In this document: positions 12,653 through 12,816 of the stretch, piece by piece
Layout: each line of letters begins with the position of its first letter
Position numbering within the stretch: position 1 is the stretch's first letter
Assembly: GCA_029781075.1 (NCBI GenBank)
Contig: JAKOXJ010000013.1
Location: forward strand, 1 to 12,816
Source: a bacterium
Lineage (GTDB): Bacteria; Patescibacteriota; Saccharimonadia; Saccharimonadales; HK-STAS-PATE-42
Reading direction: 5' to 3'
Length of the DNA: 12,816 nt
Translations under genes and position numbers: made by a program
The notes under the pieces: generated by a model
The model's database searches: none
Seen by the model: the letters and a program-made list of their open reading frames with translations, nothing else
Told to the model about the DNA's origin: nothing

Positions 12653-12816
12653 ATGAAGAAGGTACCTCCTTCTGATAATACTGTTAACGAGCTCATGAGA
12701 TATACGAAGAATCTCATGAGCTTTTTCGATTCTGGAGCTAGTGTAAAAATATCAACAACAGGTATAGCTAGGATCAATATTGAGATACATACTCACACGT
12801 CTGTTTTTGACTCACA
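12653..12816 (+). CDS. Probable Jag/KhpB-type RNA-binding protein, N-terminal part (cut by window edge)
   Basis: A frame opens at the ATG at 12653 and stays open to the window edge, giving 54 residues (MKKVPPSDNTVNELMRYTKN and on). A helix (NELMRYTKNLMSFFD) is followed by a strand pattern ASVKISTTG / ARINIEIHTH that fits the start of a KH domain as in Jag. The place directly after yidC also fits, since yidC-jag is a common gene pair. An AGAAGGG lies 13 bases before the ATG. The R3H domain and the GxxG loop would be beyond the window, so the family call rests on context and a short piece of protein. A perfect 12-bp inverted repeat lies inside codons 13-25. Confidence 0.55.
   Translation, partial: MKKVPPSDNTVNELMRYTKNLMSFFDSGASVKISTTGIARINIEIHTHTSVFDS
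12690..12726 (+). terminator. Terminator-like hairpin inside the 5' coding part of the jag-like gene
   Basis: AGCTCATGAGAT (12690-12701) and ATCTCATGAGCT (12711-12722) form a perfect 12-bp stem with a 9-base loop. The stem's last T is part of a run of five T (12722-12726). Shape and T-run are those of an intrinsic terminator, although the stem is only moderately GC-rich and each arm holds the self-complementary CTCATGAG. The surrounding sequence reads as protein, so it may be an attenuator or a chance result of a repeated LM-R/S codon pattern. Confidence 0.5.

Noticed and set aside
1..12816. UGA recoded as glycine, as in some CPR groups
   Set aside because: The conserved genes (typA, gltX, rplK, rplA, ruvC, yidC) are full length with no in-frame TGA.
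1..12816. tRNA, rRNA, CRISPR array, insertion sequence or prophage
   Set aside because: I saw no cloverleaf-like stretch in the gaps, no regularly spaced repeats, no transposase or terminal inverted repeats, and no phage-like genes.

Overview
The window looks like the chromosome of a small-genome, AT-leaning bacterium of the Candidate Phyla Radiation (Patescibacteria), most likely a Saccharibacteria (TM7) relative. This is an inference from several features together: compact gene packing, many small proteins I do not recognise, an inner-membrane PEGA protein, a split rplK/rplA locus with an N-terminally extended L1, few clear Shine-Dalgarno sites, and -10 boxes of the form TGnTATAAT or GGTATAAT placed almost on the start codons. 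No phage, insertion sequence, CRISPR array, tRNA or rRNA is visible. No stretch longer than about 110 bases lacks a gene.

Layout. (1) Positions 3-3695, plus strand: the C-terminal part of a membrane-anchored PEGA/propeller-like protein cut by the window edge, a polytopic membrane protein with a faint ferric-reductase-like pattern, a divergent ribulose-phosphate 3-epimerase-like protein, and an unknown cysteine-containing protein. (2) Positions 3697-6090, minus strand: the ribosome-associated GTPase TypA/BipA and, upstream of it, an unknown ~170-residue protein; a hairpin plus U-run sits between them. (3) Positions 6162-10532, plus strand, the translation block: glutamyl-tRNA synthetase, a small two-helix membrane protein, ribosomal protein L11, a second small two-helix membrane protein, ribosomal protein L1 with a ~90-residue N-terminal extension, and an unknown helical protein. 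(4) Positions 10538-11603, minus strand: RuvC followed by a protein with a LexA-type winged helix but no LexA protease domain. (5) Positions 11664 to the end, plus strand: the YidC insertase and the start of a likely Jag/KhpB-type RNA-binding protein cut by the window edge.

The genes are mostly core: translation (gltX, rplK, rplA, typA), membrane protein insertion (yidC and the probable jag) and recombination (ruvC). The most interesting signal is regulatory. rplK and rplA each have their own predicted promoter and a structured leader. Each leader contains a short ORF (17 and 13 codons) that starts before an internal hairpin and ends at or just past the leader's closing stem. Several other genes (gltX, the ~170-residue protein, ruvC, yidC) have -10 elements so close to the start that their mRNAs should be leaderless or nearly so, which also argues for corrected start codons. 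A perfect 12-bp inverted repeat followed by T5, shaped like an intrinsic terminator, lies inside the first codons of the jag-like gene.
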